From assembly GCF_003325355.1 (NCBI RefSeq), contig NZ_CP030850.1, positions 6,523,001 through 6,587,000 of the forward strand: a stretch of 64,000 nt of DNA, given 5' to 3'. This DNA comes from Runella rosea (GTDB lineage: Bacteria; Bacteroidota; Bacteroidia; Cytophagales; Spirosomataceae). Below, one piece after another: positions 1 through 8,166 of this stretch (position 1 is its first letter; the number at the start of each line of letters is the position of its first letter). Under the pieces are notes generated by a model. The model had not been told where the DNA came from. It saw only the letters and a program-made list of their open reading frames with translations, and did no database searches. The translations under genes were made by a program, and so were the position numbers.

Positions 1-1
1 A

Positions 2-1633
2 GCCAAAACCATTAATTGTCAGAGTCTTACGGAGGATGTTGAGCCCTGCGGTGTGTGTGAATCTTGCGTGGCGTTTCAAAACAATGCCTCTTTTAACGTG
101 CATGAATTGGATGCCGCTTCCAACAACTCCGTCGATGATATTCGAAATCTGATTGATCAGGTACGGTATCCGCCCCAAACGGGTAAGTACAAAATCTACA
201 TCATTGACGAGGTTCATATGCTGTCTTCGGCGGCGTTCAATGCGTTTTTGAAGACGCTCGAAGAGCCACCGAGCTATGCCATCTTTATTCTAGCAACCAC
301 GGAAAAACACAAGATTTTACCGACGATTTTGTCGCGTTGTCAAATTTTCGATTTTAACAGGATTCAACCGCGCGACATCGCCGACCATATTGAGCAAATT
401 GCAAAGAAAGAAGGCATCAAAACCGAGCGCGAAGCCCTCGAACTCATTGCCCAAAAAGCCGACGGTGGACTGCGCGATGCGCTTTCGATGTTTGACCTTA
501 ATGTGACTTTTTCGACCGACAATACGGTGCGTTATAAAGAGGTTCTCGAAAATCTTCACATTCTTGACTACGATTATTATTTCCGATTGACGGATGCACT
601 TTTGACGGGAAACCTCTCGGAAACACTTTTGACATTTAACGAAGTTCTGAAAAAAGGTTTTGACGGACACTTGTTTGTGATTGGAATGTTAGAGCATTTT
701 CGTAACCTGTTGGTATCAAAAGATGCTGCCACGGTACAGTTGCTCGAAGTGTCAGAAACCGCCAAGAACAAATACCTGGACCAATCAACGCGGGCGTCGC
801 TTTCCTTCTTATTATCGGCTTTGAGCATTGGCGGTCAGTGCGATATAAACTACAAAGCGTCGAAGCAGCAACGGCTGCACGTAGAGCTGTGCCTCATGAA
901 AATGGCCAAGCTTACCGAGGTGCTGGATTTGGAAGCCCTCGCGGCCGACGAAAAAAAAAAGCCTAACGTAGGGGCAGGTCCGGGCGGCGTACCGCTTGCG
1001 TCTGCTCAAAAAGGTAATAACGGTTCTTCGCCAAACGCGCTGGCAAATCCTGTAAATAGAACAGATGCCAATCCCGCATCCTCCTCGTCGTTGCCCACAA
1101 CGGCCGAGCCTACCATTACCTATCAAAATGCGCCTAATGGAAAAGGATTGCCGCTGGGAAAACTGCGCTCAACGGTCAATTTAAGTACATCCATTACCGA
1201 TACTCCCGCACCTACGCAGGTTTCCAAACCTGTCGAAGTAGCATTAGATGCCTTGCCAGAAAAAGACCTTCCCGTGACGATGGAGGCGCTGAAAGAAGTT
1301 TGGGCTGAATTTTCCCGAATGCGGGAACAAAACGGCGGTGCGGTGAGTGAGCAGATCATGCTTAACCGTGATTTTATCTTTGAGAATATGACCATTGAGT
1401 TGGTATTAGACAACCTGCATCAGGAAACCCTGCTCAATGAAATCAAACCGACCTTATTGGGTTATCTTCGTCGAAAGCTCCAAAACCGTCAGATTCAGCT
1501 TTCTCACCAAATTGCGCAAAGTGATGGAAAGCGCAACCCTTACACACCGCAGGAGAAATTCAACGTGCTCGCCGAGCGCAATCCCGCCCTCTTTGACTTG
1601 CAGCGGCTGCTAGGGTTGGAGGTTGATTTTTAG
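2..1633 (+). CDS. dnaX: DNA polymerase III subunit gamma/tau, 5'-truncated by window edge
   Basis: Clamp-loader ATPase that opens the sliding clamp and, in its long tau form, tethers polymerase cores. The reading frame is open from base 2, so the N-terminus with Walker A lies outside the window. Visible are the zinc-module cysteines (CQSL then CGVCESC), the Walker B region (YIIDEVHML), the sensor/arginine-finger region (LSRCQIF), then domain III. A lysine-rich stretch (DEKKKP) follows, then a low-complexity Ser/Pro/Asn/Ala linker and a tau-type C-terminal domain. The DEKKKP codons contain a run of ten A bases that may make a short gamma form (separate entry). An in-frame ATG at 53 is internal, not the start. 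Family assignment is firm. Confidence 0.96.
   Translation, partial: AKTINCQSLTEDVEPCGVCESCVAFQNNASFNVHELDAASNNSVDDIRNLIDQVRYPPQTGKYKIYIIDEVHMLSSAAFNAFLKTLEEPPSYAIFILATTEKHKILPTILSRCQIFDFNRIQPRDIADHIEQIAKKEGIKTEREALELIAQKADGGLRDALSMFDLNVTFSTDNTVRYKEVLENLHILDYDYYFRLTDALLTGNLSETLLTFNEVLKKGFDGHLFVIGMLEHFRNLLVSKDAATVQLLEVSETAKNKYLDQSTRASLSFLLSALSIGGQCDINYKASKQQRLHVELCLMKMAKLTEVLDLEALAADEKKKPNVGAGPGGVPLASAQKGNNGSSPNALANPVNRTDANPASSSSLPTTAEPTITYQNAPNGKGLPLGKLRSTVNLSTSITDTPAPTQVSKPVEVALDALPEKDLPVTMEALKEVWAEFSRMREQNGGAVSEQIMLNRDFIFENMTIELVLDNLHQETLLNEIKPTLLGYLRRKLQNRQIQLSHQIAQSDGKRNPYTPQEKFNVLAERNPALFDLQRLLGLEVDF
951..1011 (+). promoter_or_regulatory. Candidate programmed frameshift site in dnaX (A10 run plus stem-loop)
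   Basis: Ten A bases at 951-960 followed by G give the heptamer A AAA AAG in the zero frame (955-961), the same heptamer used by Escherichia coli dnaX. A -1 shift, or one extra A added by transcriptional slippage, leads to codons GCC TAA, so the protein would stop at 964-966. Loss of one A also leads to a stop (TAG) within a few codons. A predicted stem-loop follows: GGGCAG at 972-977 with CTGCTC at 1002-1007, and an inner GCGG/CCGC stem at 984-995. Use of the site is inferred, not shown. Confidence 0.6.
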
Positions 1634-1884
1634 GGAATCGTAGCAAATCTTTTTTGGTTTTTTAGGTGATATTTACCTGAAATTGAAAATAGTTATCAAA
1701 CGGTAAAAAACCTCTCTTGAGGCCTCTTATGCCCATTTTTTAGCTTTTTTTTGCCTTCGAACGGCCCCATGAAATTAGAAGAATAAGGCACTTTTTAATA
1801 ATTTTTTGTCAATCCGAGATGAAAAAATTATTATTGAAAATAATACAACTATGCCTTAATTCCGCTCATTTCACTCCCTTACAA

Positions 1885-3852
1885 ATGTTTAAATACTTCT
1901 TTTTCAGCATTAGCTGTTTGTTTACTGCTTCTTTGTTCGCTCAAGAAAAAAAAGCTGTTTTTGGGGAAATCCCTCTGGATGATGTCACTATGAAAGCATA
2001 TCCATTGGACACCACAGCTGATGCAGTGGCTTTGTATGATTATGGTGAAACCACGTATGATTATAAAAGCAGTGATATTTTTATCAATCTGACGTACCAC
2101 GGAAGGATAAAGATTTTAAAAAAATCAGCTTTGGGCCGGGCTACAATAAGTATCCCTTTTTTTCGAGGAATGGGTAAAACGGATGAGTTAGTGACGGATA
2201 TTAAGGGATTCACGCACAACTTTGTGAACGGCCAGGTGGTGAAGGAAAAGCTCACCAAAGAAATGATATTTAATGAAAAACTGTCAGATAACTACTCTCA
2301 ATACAAATTTACGTTGCCCAACGTTAGGGAAGGCTCAGTGATTGAATTTAGTTATACCATCTCAACGCCAATGTCGCTCACCAATAACCCCAAAACATGG
2401 ACTTTTCAGGGAACCACGCCAGTTAGGTGGAGTGAGTACCGCATTGTGATTCCCGATGTGCTGTTTTATCGGATGTTGATGTCTGGTTATTTGCCGCTGG
2501 CGATTAATGAAAACAAGCCCATCAATACGATGTTTGCCGGAGAGAATATGGGGGCTGTTTTGTATCGTTTGGTGGTCAAGGATGCCCCTGCTTTTCGTGA
2601 TGAACCTTATATTACAACGCCTTCTGATTATGTTTCCAAGATTGATTTTGAACTGGCAAGCGTCAATTGGACGGGTGTGTATACTAAAAATTTCTCTTTG
2701 GATTATGCGAGTATGAATAAGACGTTGTTGGAAGACAGCGATTTTGGAGAGCAACTAAAACGGACCAATTTTCTAAAAAGCATTGCCGCTGACATCAAAG
2801 CCAAAAACGCAGATACGACCGCGCAATGGCAGGCCGCAATGAAGTATGTTACTTCCAACGTAAAATGGGATGGTAAAACAAGTATCTATTCTAAAAGCCT
2901 TAAAAAGGTCCTAGAGAAGAAAGAAGGAGACTCAGGAGATATGAATTTGTTGCTCATTGCTTTGCTCCGTGAAATGGACTACGATGCCAATCCTCTGGTT
3001 CTTAGTACTCGTTCGCACGGACTAATCAATGAATCATACGCCCTTCTCAAAAAATTCAACTATGTAGTGGCGCACATAAGCAAAGATGGTAAAGATGTAT
3101 TATTGGATGCCACGGATGAGTTTTTGAAAGCAGGGGTTTTGCCAATTGAATGTCTCAATCAGATAGGATGGCTGGTTCATCCAACAGACGCTCATTTTGT
3201 TAATATTCAGCCCATTGAGCAGGACCGGGAATATGAAAAAGCAGATTTTAGCATAAGTGAAGATGGAGAATTGACTGGAACGTTTTTGAAATCGTATGGA
3301 GGCTACAGCGCAGTTAGTGCCAGAAATGTATTTAAAGAAGAAGGCAAGGAAAAGTTTTTGGAAGAGATAAAAAAAGCAAAATCTTCCTGGACAATTACAA
3401 AGGCGGAATACAAAAACCTGAATGATATTGATATGGCACTGGAGGCTAACTATGATGTGTCAATGACCGATTTTGTGACGAAAGCTGGCAATCTGTTATA
3501 CCTCAAACCCATGCTGGGCGAAGGCTATACCACAAACCCTTTTAAAGCGGAAGAAAGAGCCTTTCCCGTAGATTTTGGGTATTCGACGGAAGAAACTTTC
3601 TTGGCAAATTTTCAGATTCCCAAAGGGTATGCGGTAGCTGAAATGCCCAAAACAGGCGTTGTTTCCTTGCCGTCGGGAGGGGGGCGGTTTACGTATACAG
3701 TATCAGTGAATGAACAAAAAATAAGCCTTATAAGTCGTTATCAACTCAAAAAACCTACCTACACTGCTGAAGAATATGGTTTGCTAAGAGCATTCTTTGA
3801 CGCAATAATCGCCAAGCATAATGAACAGATAGTGTTGAAAAAAGTAAATTAA
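1885..3852 (+). CDS. Secreted DUF3857/transglutaminase-like protein, catalytic Cys apparently lost
   Basis: About 655 residues, with an N-terminal signal peptide (MFKYFFFSISCLFTASLFAQ). The ATG at 1885 is chosen over the upstream in-frame ATG at 1819 because it puts the signal peptide at the N-terminus. The first half fits DUF3857, a beta-rich domain common in Bacteroidota periplasmic proteins. It is followed by a transglutaminase-core region and a DUF3858-like C-terminal part. In the core, where an active member has GDC, this protein has GDSGDMN (about 2929-2943), so the nucleophile looks replaced. It lies 40 bases before a paralogue that keeps the cysteine. The two are probably co-transcribed. 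Substrate unknown. Confidence 0.85.
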   Translation: MFKYFFFSISCLFTASLFAQEKKAVFGEIPLDDVTMKAYPLDTTADAVALYDYGETTYDYKSSDIFINLTYHGRIKILKKSALGRATISIPFFRGMGKTDELVTDIKGFTHNFVNGQVVKEKLTKEMIFNEKLSDNYSQYKFTLPNVREGSVIEFSYTISTPMSLTNNPKTWTFQGTTPVRWSEYRIVIPDVLFYRMLMSGYLPLAINENKPINTMFAGENMGAVLYRLVVKDAPAFRDEPYITTPSDYVSKIDFELASVNWTGVYTKNFSLDYASMNKTLLEDSDFGEQLKRTNFLKSIAADIKAKNADTTAQWQAAMKYVTSNVKWDGKTSIYSKSLKKVLEKKEGDSGDMNLLLIALLREMDYDANPLVLSTRSHGLINESYALLKKFNYVVAHISKDGKDVLLDATDEFLKAGVLPIECLNQIGWLVHPTDAHFVNIQPIEQDREYEKADFSISEDGELTGTFLKSYGGYSAVSARNVFKEEGKEKFLEEIKKAKSSWTITKAEYKNLNDIDMALEANYDVSMTDFVTKAGNLLYLKPMLGEGYTTNPFKAEERAFPVDFGYSTEETFLANFQIPKGYAVAEMPKTGVVSLPSGGGRFTYTVSVNEQKISLISRYQLKKPTYTAEEYGLLRAFFDAIIAKHNEQIVLKKVN

Positions 3853-3892
3853 GGACTTTAAGCGGGTACAGTTGTTGGAAGGAGAAGTTAAA

Positions 3893-5806
3893 ATGATACT
3901 TAAAAAAAGGATATTAGCGGTTTTGCTGCTTCTTGGGGACGTTTCACTGCAAGCCCAAAATTATGCGGTGTCTTTGGTGCCTGCCGAATTGAGGGAAAAA
4001 GCGCACAGTGTAGTTCGGTTTTATCAAACGGAATTCAATGTAAAAGATGCGGGTCAGGCTACCACCAAAATTACGGGAGCTGTGACCGTTTTGGATGAAA
4101 AAGGGGCTACTCAGGCCGCAATCGTCATTCCTTACAATAAGTTTACGCGGGTCAATGACATCGAAGCTCAGCTTTTTGATGCAAAAGGAGAGAAAATAAA
4201 GCGTCTGAAACGTAGTGAAATAGAAAATTACAGCACAAGTTCAGGGGATAACTCGATTGAGGATAGCTTTGTCAAAATAGCCCTTTTAAGACACATATCT
4301 TATCCCTACACGGTGGCGTTTTCGTACGAATATACCACCCGAAACATGATGTTTTATCCCACATGGGAGGCAATCCTGAACAATGAGGAGGGCACTTCGG
4401 TGGAGAAAAGTAGTTTTGTTGTTTCTATGCCCAAAGGGTTGAAATTGAGGTATTTGGAGCAAAATATGCAAGCCAAAGCCAATGTGACAACGCAGGAAGA
4501 ACGAATGGTTTATACCTGGGAAGTTAACAACCTGAAAGCGATAGAGGCAGAACCTTACGCCGCCGAGCTGAGTCGATTGCTTCCCTGTGTTTATACAGGA
4601 CCTACCGAATTTGCCGTGGATGATTATCGAGGTAACCTTTCCTCTTGGGCTGACCTAGGGAAATTTTACGGAGAACTTAACAAAGAGCGTTATACGCTGC
4701 CTGCCCAAACGGTCAGTATGCTAAAAGAAAAGGTAAAAACCCTAAAATCCACTCCCGAAAAGATACGATTCATTTATGAATATTTACAAGGAAGTACCCG
4801 TTATGTGAGTATTCAGCTAGGAATCGGGGGGTGGCAGTCAATGAAAGCAGAGGAGGTAGCCGCCAAAGGGTACGGAGATTGCAAAGCATTGACTACGTAC
4901 ATGAAAGCCATGTTGCATGAAGTCGGCATAAATTCTTATTTGGCATTGGTACGGGCAGGTGCAGACGAATCTGATATATTAGTTGACTTCCCTTCGTTTC
5001 AATTTAATCACGTTTTTTTGTGTGTACCTACTGAAAAAGACACCGTGTGGCTCGAATGCACCGATCAGCATAATCCTTATGGGTATTTGGGTAGTTTTAC
5101 GGAAGATCGTCATGTGGTTTTGGTGACCGAAGAGGGCGGGCGTTTGGTTAAGACCCCTGTTTATAAAGCATCCGAAAATCAGCAATACCGAACAGCTTCA
5201 GTTAAAATAAATGAAAATGCGGAAGGGGTGGTAGAGATGACTACTTTATACACTGGATTGCAGCAGGAGGAACATTCGGGGGCCCTACACGCACTGAATG
5301 CTGAAGACCAAAAAAGAAGACTACTCCAGAGCATCACGTTACCCACCGTTGAAATACAAAAATTCAGTTTTAAAGAAGAACCGACACTTTTGCCTTCGGT
5401 GGAGGAAAAAGTGCAGCTTTTTGCCAGAAATGTAGGTAATAAAAGCGGAACCCGAATGTTTATTACGCCCAATTTGCTCAATCAGACCCGAACGGTTCCG
5501 TCGGCAAACCCTGCAAGGAAATATGATTTTCAGATAATTAGCAATTACACCGACACAGATAGTATATGCTTTGAAGTACCCAAAGGCTATACGTTTGAGT
5601 ATCTCCCCGAACCTGTAAAAATCGTATCCAAATTTGGACACTATGAAGCTACAGTTTCCTTGGATGGAGAACGGATAGTTTACCTTCGTCGTATGACGAT
5701 GTATAAAGGAAACTATGCAGCGGCTGAATTTAATGCATGGGTGGATTTTCGAAAGAAAGTGGTAAAAGCCGATAAAAATCAACTTGTTTTGGTTGCAAAA
5801 CCTTAA
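3893..5806 (+). CDS. Secreted DUF3857/transglutaminase-like protein with intact Cys-His-Asp
   Basis: About 637 residues, paralogous in architecture to the preceding gene: signal peptide (ending LQAQ), DUF3857, transglutaminase-like core, C-terminal beta domain. The ATG at 3893 is preceded by a good ribosome site (GGAAGGAGAAG around 3877-3887). This favours it over the TTG at 3872. The core shows GDCKALT (Cys), FNHVFL (His) and ECTDQ (Asp), matching the papain-like triad of transglutaminase-fold proteins. Members of this group are periplasmic. Reported relatives act as proteases, amidases or cross-linkers, but the substrate here cannot be read from sequence. Confidence 0.87.
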   Translation: MILKKRILAVLLLLGDVSLQAQNYAVSLVPAELREKAHSVVRFYQTEFNVKDAGQATTKITGAVTVLDEKGATQAAIVIPYNKFTRVNDIEAQLFDAKGEKIKRLKRSEIENYSTSSGDNSIEDSFVKIALLRHISYPYTVAFSYEYTTRNMMFYPTWEAILNNEEGTSVEKSSFVVSMPKGLKLRYLEQNMQAKANVTTQEERMVYTWEVNNLKAIEAEPYAAELSRLLPCVYTGPTEFAVDDYRGNLSSWADLGKFYGELNKERYTLPAQTVSMLKEKVKTLKSTPEKIRFIYEYLQGSTRYVSIQLGIGGWQSMKAEEVAAKGYGDCKALTTYMKAMLHEVGINSYLALVRAGADESDILVDFPSFQFNHVFLCVPTEKDTVWLECTDQHNPYGYLGSFTEDRHVVLVTEEGGRLVKTPVYKASENQQYRTASVKINENAEGVVEMTTLYTGLQQEEHSGALHALNAEDQKRRLLQSITLPTVEIQKFSFKEEPTLLPSVEEKVQLFARNVGNKSGTRMFITPNLLNQTRTVPSANPARKYDFQIISNYTDTDSICFEVPKGYTFEYLPEPVKIVSKFGHYEATVSLDGERIVYLRRMTMYKGNYAAAEFNAWVDFRKKVVKADKNQLVLVAKP

Positions 5807-5937
5807 AGATGGTGAGTTGAGACTAAGATTGCAAAAAGGCTTTAAATAGCCCTGAAGGCAATATTATGGATAGTTTACAGTAGATTTTAGTTAAAAGTTT
5901 ATTTTGACATAAAGCTGAAATCCAAACTTTGACTCCT

Positions 5938-7023
5938 ATGTTCTCTCGTCGCGACTTTCTCATTCAGGCTGCTTTGGGCGGTGCTGCTTCGCTTATATCT
6001 CCCAATACGTTGTTTTCGGCTACGCGCCCCAAAAAAGATAAATTGGGGGTGGTATTGGTAGGGTTGGGCTACTACAGCACCGATTTGTTGGCCCCTGCTT
6101 TGCAATTGACCAAGAATTGCCAGTTGGTAGGAATTGTGACGGGTACGCCTTCAAAAGCTGAAACCTGGAAAAAGAAATATAATCTCGCCGATAAAAATAT
6201 TTATAATTACCAAAATTTCGACCAAATCGCCAACAATCCCGACATCGACATCGTCTATGTGGTGTTGCCGCCCAGTATGCACCGCGAATTTGTGGTGCGG
6301 GCTGCCAAAGCGGGCAAGCAGGTGTTTTGCGAAAAACCCATGGCACCGAGCGTGGCGGATTGTGAAGCCATGATCAAGGCTTGTGCAGATAACAAGGTAA
6401 AATTGGCGATTGGGTATCGTTGTCAGCATGACCCCAATACGCAAGCGTATCAGAAATTTGCCAAAGAGAGTACCTTCGGAAAAGTCCGCATGGTGACCTG
6501 CGGTGCAGGATATTTTGACGCCCGCACTACCCACTGGAAACAAAACAAAGCCCTCGGGGGCGGTGTCATGGGCGACATGGGCGTGTATGCTCTTCAGGGA
6601 GCGCGCTTGGCCACGGGCGAAGAGCCGATTTCGGTCACGGCGCAGTTTCATACTACACGCCCCGATATTTACAAAGAAGTGGAAGAAACGGCTACGTTCC
6701 AGTTGGAATTTCCGAGCGGTGCATTGGCGGCCTGTCATACCAGTTTTGGCATCAACATGAATTATTTACAAGCCAATTGCGAAAAAGGTTGGTTTAAAAT
6801 GGAGCCGTTTTCGAGCTACACCGGAAACAAAGGAAGTAGCCCACTGGGGCCAATCAATTTCCCCCTCGAAAATCAGCAGGCCCGACAACTCGACGAAGAT
6901 GCCGAAGCCCTCATGAAAGGTACTGCGCTGATTGCCCCTGGCGAAGAAGGTCTGCGCGACATTCGCGTGGTAGAAGCTATTTACAAATCCGTAGCCGCTG
7001 GCGGGAAGATGATTAAAATTTAA
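5938..7023 (+). CDS. Gfo/Idh/MocA family oxidoreductase with Tat-like signal
   Basis: 361-residue NAD(P)-dependent sugar dehydrogenase-type enzyme. The N-terminus MFSRRDFLIQ is a twin-arginine motif followed by a hydrophobic, alanine-rich stretch, suggesting folded export to the periplasm as for glucose-fructose oxidoreductase. The Rossmann glycine motif VGLGYYS, the EKP motif (CEKPMAPS) with its conserved lysine, and GDMGVYALQGAR are visible. A TTG nine bases upstream is in frame, but the ATG puts the Arg pair in the usual place. It stands alone on its strand, followed by an intrinsic terminator. Substrate unknown; probably a sugar or cyclitol. Confidence 0.9.
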   Translation: MFSRRDFLIQAALGGAASLISPNTLFSATRPKKDKLGVVLVGLGYYSTDLLAPALQLTKNCQLVGIVTGTPSKAETWKKKYNLADKNIYNYQNFDQIANNPDIDIVYVVLPPSMHREFVVRAAKAGKQVFCEKPMAPSVADCEAMIKACADNKVKLAIGYRCQHDPNTQAYQKFAKESTFGKVRMVTCGAGYFDARTTHWKQNKALGGGVMGDMGVYALQGARLATGEEPISVTAQFHTTRPDIYKEVEETATFQLEFPSGALAACHTSFGINMNYLQANCEKGWFKMEPFSSYTGNKGSSPLGPINFPLENQQARQLDEDAEALMKGTALIAPGEEGLRDIRVVEAIYKSVAAGGKMIKI

Positions 7024-7053
7024 TTCAGGACTTTATTCAACTTTATAACGGGG

Positions 7054-7079
7054 AGCGAGGCAGTTGTCTCGCTTTTTTT
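7054..7079 (+). terminator. Intrinsic terminator after the Gfo/Idh/MocA gene
   Basis: Inverted arms AGCGAG (7054-7059) and CTCGCT (7068-7073) are followed directly by a run of seven T bases. Confidence 0.8.
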
Positions 7080-7160
7080 ATACTCTAAGTCTTTCAATCA
7101 CAATAAAATATGGGGTTTTCGTTTGCCTATAGGGACTGAAAAATGTGAAATGCTGGTGCG

Positions 7161-7352
7161 CTAATCCGCTACTTTGTTCAGCATTCCTACTCCCACAAAT
7201 AAAAACAATGCTCCAACGACAAAAGGCACGAGGGTTTCCCATTTGGTGAGCGTGAATCCTAAGACTGCTTTGTCGGACATGAAGGCGATGCAGGCAAAAA
7301 GAATAAAAATGATGCCCATGCTGGTGAGAATTGTTCCAATCGTACGTTTCAT
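7161..7352 (-). CDS. Small two-helix membrane protein
   Basis: 63 residues from the ATG at 7352 (a TTG six bases upstream is less likely). Two hydrophobic helices span roughly residues 7-27 and 38-57, separated by a short polar turn containing KWETLVP. This is the usual shape of small Bacteroidota inner-membrane proteins of unknown role. No catalytic motif is seen. It is convergent with the terminator of the upstream oxidoreductase and is not closely linked to the amidohydrolase on the same strand. Confidence 0.6.
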   Translation of the reverse strand: MKRTIGTILTSMGIIFILFACIAFMSDKAVLGFTLTKWETLVPFVVGALFLFVGVGMLNKVAD

Positions 7353-7413
7353 TATCAATGTTGGTTTATGGGGGCGAAAATAGGGCTTTTGCAGGAAGCA
7401 TCCAACATGTGCA

Positions 7414-8166
7414 TCAATAGGTAGATTGTTTTGTCTTAACTTTAGAAGTTAATTTTAGAAAATTCTCTCCCAGCATGAGCTGAAGGTCTTCTAGTGGCGC
7501 TTTCAGAGCATAGATTTTTGCGATTTCAACGGCAGGATGCAGCCACGGCCCATCGGTTCCGAATAAAATCTTGCTTGCACCCGCTCGTTGATAGGCCATT
7601 TCCAACAAATCAAAACGTCGTACGCCAGATGTGTCGGTGTACACATTCGGGTGCCGGGCCAAAAGGTCCAGAAAAGCTAACTGCGCTCGCCAATCATCGG
7701 CAAAACTGCTCAAATGGGGAATAATAAAGTTGACGTCCCGGTACTCAGTTGCGATGAGTTCAATAGTCGAAGTTTCGCCAGTGGGGTCGTACAAAACGGG
7801 AATGTTGAATGCCCTGGCGGCGATGCATATTTCACGCGAGATGCGGGCGTCGTGGCGATGCACCTTGATGCCGCAAAAGCCATACTCTTCGACGGCCGTT
7901 TGCACCATAGAATGAATTCTACCCCGGTCGCGCTCGGCATGAACAAACGCAAATCCATAGAAACGTGCTGGATAGCGACCGACGATTTGGGCGGTTTGGG
8001 CATTGGCCTTGGTATAATCGGTGTGAAAAGCGGCAAACAAAACCGTTTTTTGAATTCCTGCTTCGGCCGACCATTGCATGAATTTTTTCAACGAAGCTCG
8101 TGTATCCCAAGGGCCCGTAAGCCCGTCGCCTTCTCCGGCGTGACAGTGGCAATCAATGATAAGCAT
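7414..8166 (-). CDS. Amidohydrolase-2 family metal-dependent hydrolase
   Basis: 250-residue TIM-barrel hydrolase. The N-terminal metal motif HCH (MLIIDCHCHAG) and the C-terminal FGTDGPW aspartate are both present, with HHxx-type ligands in between (KVHRHD, IPHLSS). The ATG at 8166 overlaps the end of the M20 peptidase gene by 14 bases, indicating translational coupling. An ATG 15 bases further upstream is possible. Enzymes of this family hydrolyse or decarboxylate small molecules. It is the last gene of a long minus-strand run that starts with the sigma-54-type promoter near 15.98 kb. Confidence 0.85.
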   Translation of the reverse strand: MLIIDCHCHAGEGDGLTGPWDTRASLKKFMQWSAEAGIQKTVLFAAFHTDYTKANAQTAQIVGRYPARFYGFAFVHAERDRGRIHSMVQTAVEEYGFCGIKVHRHDARISREICIAARAFNIPVLYDPTGETSTIELIATEYRDVNFIIPHLSSFADDWRAQLAFLDLLARHPNVYTDTSGVRRFDLLEMAYQRAGASKILFGTDGPWLHPAVEIAKIYALKAPLEDLQLMLGENFLKLTSKVKTKQSTY

